Assembly: GCA_964511945.1 (NCBI GenBank)
Contig: CAZEHO010000001.1
Span: forward strand, 1 to 64,000
Reading direction: 5' to 3'
DNA: 64,000 bases
Source: CAZEHO01 sp964511945
GTDB taxonomy: Bacteria; Actinomycetota; Acidimicrobiia; Spongiisociales; UBA11373
In this document: positions 60,461-64,000 of the stretch, piece by piece
Numbering within the stretch: the stretch's first letter is position 1
How the letters are laid out: each line of letters starts with the position of its first letter
The notes under the pieces: model-generated
Told to the model about the DNA's origin: nothing
The model's database searches: none
What the model saw: the letters and a program-made list of their open reading frames with translations, nothing else
Position numbers and translations under genes: made by a program

Positions 60461-60943
60461 ATGAGCCAGACGACCGACCGCCTGTGGGGCCTGCTCGAGC
60501 CCTACGCGCGCGCCGAGGGCATCGAACTCGATGACCTCGAGGTGCACGGCGGCGGCCGCAGCAGGATCGTCCGGGTGACCGTCGACGCCGAGGGCGGTGT
60601 CGATGTCGATCGGATCGCCGACCTGTCGCGCGGGATGTCTCGCATCCTCGACGAGGCGGATCCGTTCGACGGGTCCTACACCCTCGAGGTCGGATCACCC
60701 GGCCTGGAGCGCTCGTTGCGTCGTCCGGCCCACTACCGCAAGTCGGTCGGGCGAGAAGTCAAGATCACCACGACCGATGTGGTCGACGGCGAGACCCGGC
60801 ATCACGGTGTTGTCGGGGCTGCCGATGAGCACGCGGTGACCATCAGGGTTGGTGAGGCAGACCGGACGATTCCGTACGGCGTCGTCGGCAAGGCCCGGAC
60901 CGTGTTCCGGTGGGAGCAGGGTGCCAAGCCGGGCCGCAAGTGA
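60461..60943 (+). CDS. rimP: Ribosome maturation factor RimP
   Basis: A 160-residue 30S assembly factor. The N-terminal GIELDDLEVHGGGRSRIVRVTVD and VGSPGLERSLRRPAHYRK blocks are characteristic, and the C-terminal SH3-like domain follows. A GAGGAG site precedes the ATG. It is 7 bases before nusA, the conserved rimP-nusA order. Confidence 0.96.
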   Translation: MSQTTDRLWGLLEPYARAEGIELDDLEVHGGGRSRIVRVTVDAEGGVDVDRIADLSRGMSRILDEADPFDGSYTLEVGSPGLERSLRRPAHYRKSVGREVKITTTDVVDGETRHHGVVGAADEHAVTIRVGEADRTIPYGVVGKARTVFRWEQGAKPGRK

Positions 60944-60950
60944 GGTAACG

Positions 60951-62261
60951 ATGGATTTCATGGATGAGTTGCTCGCGTTGGAGCGGGAGAAGGGTGTCCC
61001 TGCCGACACGATCCTGGACGCGCTCGCCAATGCGCTTGTCTCTGCCTACAAACGGAGTCCGGGGGCGGCCGAGGAGGCCCGGGTCACAATCGATCCCGAC
61101 ACCGGTGAGATCACGGTGTACGGCCAGGAACTCGACGAGGACGGCAACGTCACCCGGGAATGGGAGGACACTCCCGACGACTTCGGGCGGATTGCTGCGC
61201 AGACCGCGAAGCAGGTGATCGTGCAGCGTCTCCGCGACGCCAAGCGAGCCCAGGTCTTCGAGGTCTATGAGGATCGCCAGGGCGATCTGGTCACCGGCAT
61301 CGTGCAGCAGGCCGACCACCGCTACCTCATTCTCGATCTCGGCAACGCCGAAGCGGTGATGCCGTCGTCGGAGCGAATCCCCTACGAGCGGCTCGACCGC
61401 GGGGCCAGAGTCAAGGCGTACATCCTTGAGGTGCGCGGCGAGACCAAGGGACCGCAGATCGTGGTCAGCCGGAGCCATCCCGAGTTCATCCGGCGGCTCT
61501 TCGAACTCGAGGTTCCGGAGCTCGTCGAGGGTGTCATCGAGATCAAGGCGATCGCCCGGGATGCCGGCCATCGCACGAAGATCGCGGTTGCCTCCAACGA
61601 TGCCAATGTTGATCCCGTCGGTGCCTGCGTCGGCTCCCGTGGCTCGCGGGTGCGGCAGGTTGTCAACGAACTGCGCGGCGAGAAGGTCGACATCGTCGAG
61701 TGGCGGGACGACCTGCGGCAGTTCATCGCTGAGGCCCTGTCCCCGGCGAAGGTTCGGCAGGTCATCCTCGATGACGAGGCACTCGAGGCGGTTGTTGTGG
61801 TGCCCGATCACCAGCTGTCGCTGGCCATCGGCAAGGAGGGCCAGAACGCCCGCCTGGCAGCACGTCTCACCGGATACCGCATCGACATCCGTTCCGAAAC
61901 CGAGCAGGCGGGCGGAGAGCGCCCGGCGCCCGGGGAAGAAGGCGAACCACCGGCCGAGGATGCGGCGGAGGTCGCGGCGGAGGTCGCTGCTGAGGAGCCC
62001 GGCGCGGAAGTTGCCGAGGAGCCGGCAGAGGCGCCATCTGACGAGGCGGCCCCCGAGGAGTCAGGTCCGAGCCCTGCGGAACTGGTTGGCGCCATCGATG
62101 AGGTGTCATCCGGAACGGAGACGACCTCCGGCGGCGTCGCCGATGCAACGGTTTCCGGGACTGCCGACGACGTCGACACGGACGAAGACACCGAAGCCGG
62201 CGAGGCGGATGATCCCGCCACCAACGAAGACGACGACGAAGCGGCACCGTCGGACGCCTGA
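60951..62261 (+). CDS. nusA: Transcription factor NusA with acidic tail
   Basis: A 436-residue termination/antitermination factor that binds RNA polymerase and RNA. The N-terminal domain begins MDFMDELLALEREKGV, followed by S1 (QGDLVTGIVQQADHRYLILD) and two KH domains (GACVGSRGSRVRQVV, LAIGKEGQNARLAARLTGY). From about residue 325 on the protein is an acidic Ala/Glu/Asp tail. No ylxR gene (usual between nusA and infB) is present; infB starts 42 bases later. Confidence 0.96.
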   Translation: MDFMDELLALEREKGVPADTILDALANALVSAYKRSPGAAEEARVTIDPDTGEITVYGQELDEDGNVTREWEDTPDDFGRIAAQTAKQVIVQRLRDAKRAQVFEVYEDRQGDLVTGIVQQADHRYLILDLGNAEAVMPSSERIPYERLDRGARVKAYILEVRGETKGPQIVVSRSHPEFIRRLFELEVPELVEGVIEIKAIARDAGHRTKIAVASNDANVDPVGACVGSRGSRVRQVVNELRGEKVDIVEWRDDLRQFIAEALSPAKVRQVILDDEALEAVVVVPDHQLSLAIGKEGQNARLAARLTGYRIDIRSETEQAGGERPAPGEEGEPPAEDAAEVAAEVAAEEPGAEVAEEPAEAPSDEAAPEESGPSPAELVGAIDEVSSGTETTSGGVADATVSGTADDVDTDEDTEAGEADDPATNEDDDEAAPSDA

Positions 62262-62303
62262 CGCGTCCGTGGCACAATGCCGACGAGGAGCTGAGCGACA
62301 ACG

Positions 62304-64000
62304 ATGCGTGTGTACGAACTGGCACGAGAACTGGACCTCGAGTCCAAGGAGGTGCTGGAGCGCGCCCGCGATCTCGGCATCGAGGTAAAGACGGCGTCGT
62401 CGGGTATCGACGACGACGCCGCGGCCCGGGTCAGGGAGTCGTTTGCAGCTCCGCAGGCCGCAGCGCAGCCGGAACCTGAGCTCGAGCCGGAACCTGAGCC
62501 CGAGCCGGAACCTGAGCCCGAGCCGGAACCTGAGCCCGAGCCGGAACCNNNNNNNNNNNNNNNNNNNNNNNNNNNNNNNNNNNNNNNNNNNNNNNNNNNN
62601 NNNNNNNNNNNNNNNNNNNNNNNNNNNNNNNNNNNNNNNNNNNNNNNNCTGAGCCCGAGCCGGAACCTGAGCCCGAGCCGGAACCTGAGCCCGAGCCGGA
62701 ACCCGCCGACGACATCGCCGTCATCTCCGTTCCCGAGGGAACCACGGTGGCCGACTTTGCAGCCGCCGCCGGGATCGACGTCGGAGACGCGGTGAGGACG
62801 CTCATCACCATGGGCACCGTGGCCGGTGCCAATCAGGCGCTCGGGGCCGACGCCCTCGAAGCGCTCGGTGAGCAGTTGAATCTGCTCGTCGAGGTCACCG
62901 ACGTCCCTGTGGCGGTGCCCGAGCCGGTGGCCGCCCCCGTGGTGGTCTACGACGACGCGCCGGCCGATCTCGAGCTCCGGCCTCCCGTGGTCACGGTGAT
63001 GGGGCATGTCGACCACGGCAAGACCAAGCTGCTCGACACCATCCGGGCGACCAACGTTGTCGCCGGTGAGGCGGGCGGTATCACTCAGCACATTGGTGCA
63101 TATCAGGTCGACCGGGGCGATCGGGCGATCACCTTCATCGACACCCCGGGTCACGAGGCCTTCACCGCTCTCCGAGCCCGCGGTGCCAACGTCACCGACA
63201 TCGTGATCCTGGTGGTGGCGGCGGACGACGGGATCATGCCGCAGACCATCGAGGCCATCAGCCACGCCCAGGCCGCTTCGGTCCCGATCATCGTCGCGAT
63301 CAACAAGATCGATCTCGATGCCGCCGATCCCTATGCAGTGCGCGCCCAGCTCACCGAACATGGCATCGTCGTCGAAGAACTCGGTGGCGAGACTGTGAGC
63401 GCCGAGGTCTCTGCACTCAACGGTGACGGCGTCGATCAGCTTCTCGAGTACATCGACCTGATCGCCGAACTGGAGGAGTTCAGCGCCAACCCGACGGCCG
63501 AGGCCTCGGGCACCGTGGTCGAAGCTCAGCTCGACAAGGGCCGGGGCCCGGTCGCCACCGTGGTGGTGCAGCGGGGAACTTTGCGCGGCGGTGACGCCCT
63601 CGTGGCGGGTCCGGTGTCGGGCCGGGTCCGAGCGATGTTCGATCATGCCGGCCAGCAGGTGAAGGAGGCCGGGCCGTCGACTCCAGTCCTGATCATGGGC
63701 TGGGACGAGGTCCCCCAGGCCGGCGATCGCTTTGAAGTAGCCCCCGACGATCGAACCGCCCGCAGCATGGCTGCCGAGCGGGCCGACGAGATCCGCAGCC
63801 AGGAACTCCGGGTTCCGACCGCTGCAGAGCGCTTGCAGGGGATCCTCGACGACCTGCGTTCGGCAGATCAGACCGAACTCCGGATCGTGGTTCGCGCCGA
63901 CGCCCAAGGGTCGCTCGAAGCCATCCGCGATGCGGTGGCCAAGATCTCTCGCGAGGACGCTTCGGTGTCGATTGTCCAGGGGGTCGTCGGCGGCATTACC
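62304..64000 (+). CDS. infB: Translation initiation factor IF-2 (partial, internal gap, runs off the window)
   Basis: GTPase that places initiator tRNA. The N-terminal IF2_N domain MRVYELARELDLESKEVLE is followed by an EPEPEP tandem linker with a 100-N gap (62549-62648). The G domain then has GHVDHGKTKLLD, DTPGHEAFTALR and NKIDLD. Domain II follows and the window ends inside the next domain. The frame differs by one on the two sides of the gap, so the real gap length is not 100. Start ATG at 62304, 42 bases after nusA. Confidence 0.96.
62482..62701 (+). repeat. 18-bp in-frame tandem repeat in infB (EPEPEP linker)
   Basis: Repeats of an 18-base unit, gagccggaacctgagccc, on both sides of a 100-N gap: about three and a half copies before it and about three after. 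Every unit encodes Glu-Pro pairs. Copy number is unknown because of the gap. Confidence 0.92.
62549..62648. other. Assembly gap of 100 N inside infB
   Basis: Exactly 100 undetermined bases set inside the 18-bp repeat. It is a scaffolding placeholder, and its length should not be used for reading-frame reasoning. Confidence 0.97.

Noticed and set aside
62482..62701. CRISPR-like array
   Set aside because: The repeat is contiguous, in frame and codes for Glu-Pro pairs, with no spacers of unique sequence.

Overview
The window is a high-G+C bacterial chromosome segment that reads as a draft or metagenome-assembled scaffold, because it has two placeholder gaps of exactly 100 N. Gene content points to Actinobacteria outside the mycobacteria and streptomycetes. 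Supporting markers are a SepIVA-like coiled-coil protein, a DUF2469 gene, a Rip1-type site-2 protease, a WhiG/FliA-type sigma factor beside rpsB, an InhA-like enoyl reductase and the coenzyme F420 genes cofG and cofH. Acidimicrobiia or a neighbouring deep class is my guess and cannot be settled from the sequence alone. Many genes start 6-11 bases after a TANNNT box with no Shine-Dalgarno sequence, which suggests frequent leaderless transcription.

Layout. 1-8.3 kb is mixed: a gene tail, a membrane protein, ferritin, a structured non-coding stretch behind a strong promoter, a PH/SHOCT membrane protein, an amidohydrolase, a metallo-beta-lactamase-fold hydrolase, an InhA-like FabI, a kinase-like protein divergent from ddl, an Lrp-type effector domain, a cold-shock-like protein and rpmB. 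8.4-23 kb is one long forward series: fakA-like, recG, rsmD, coaD, sepIVA-like, DUF177, rpmF, plsX, rnc, mutM, a lipoprotein, acylphosphatase, smc, ftsY and cdd. 23.4-30 kb is mostly reverse strand: etfBA, a four-gene nucleoside salvage operon (upp, an alkyltransferase-like gene, pdp, pnp) and a large membrane glycosyltransferase candidate.

30-33 kb carries ffh, rpsP, khpA and rimM. 33-41 kb is an inserted block: two tandem GAPDH genes (one without its catalytic cysteine), cofG-cofH, a lipoprotein and a membrane protein. The translation block then resumes: trmD, rplS, lepB, DUF2469, yraN, two very small genes, an enoyl-CoA hydratase, comM-like, dprA, xerC, a WhiG-type sigma factor, rpsB, tsf, pyrH, frr, cdsA, dxr, rip1-like, ispG, proS, rimP, nusA and a truncated infB.

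Most genes serve translation, protein export (both SRP GTPases, signal peptidase I), cell-envelope lipid and peptidoglycan precursors, isoprenoid synthesis, chromosome maintenance and nucleotide salvage. No prophage, transposon, CRISPR array, tRNA or rRNA was seen. I did not find a clearly new multi-gene system. The strongest oddities are the cysteine-less GAPDH paralog, the CofH with a roughly 245-residue unexplained N-terminal region, a 130-145 bp intergenic element present twice with a structure-preserving change, and a promoter-led non-coding stretch near 1.2-1.64 kb.
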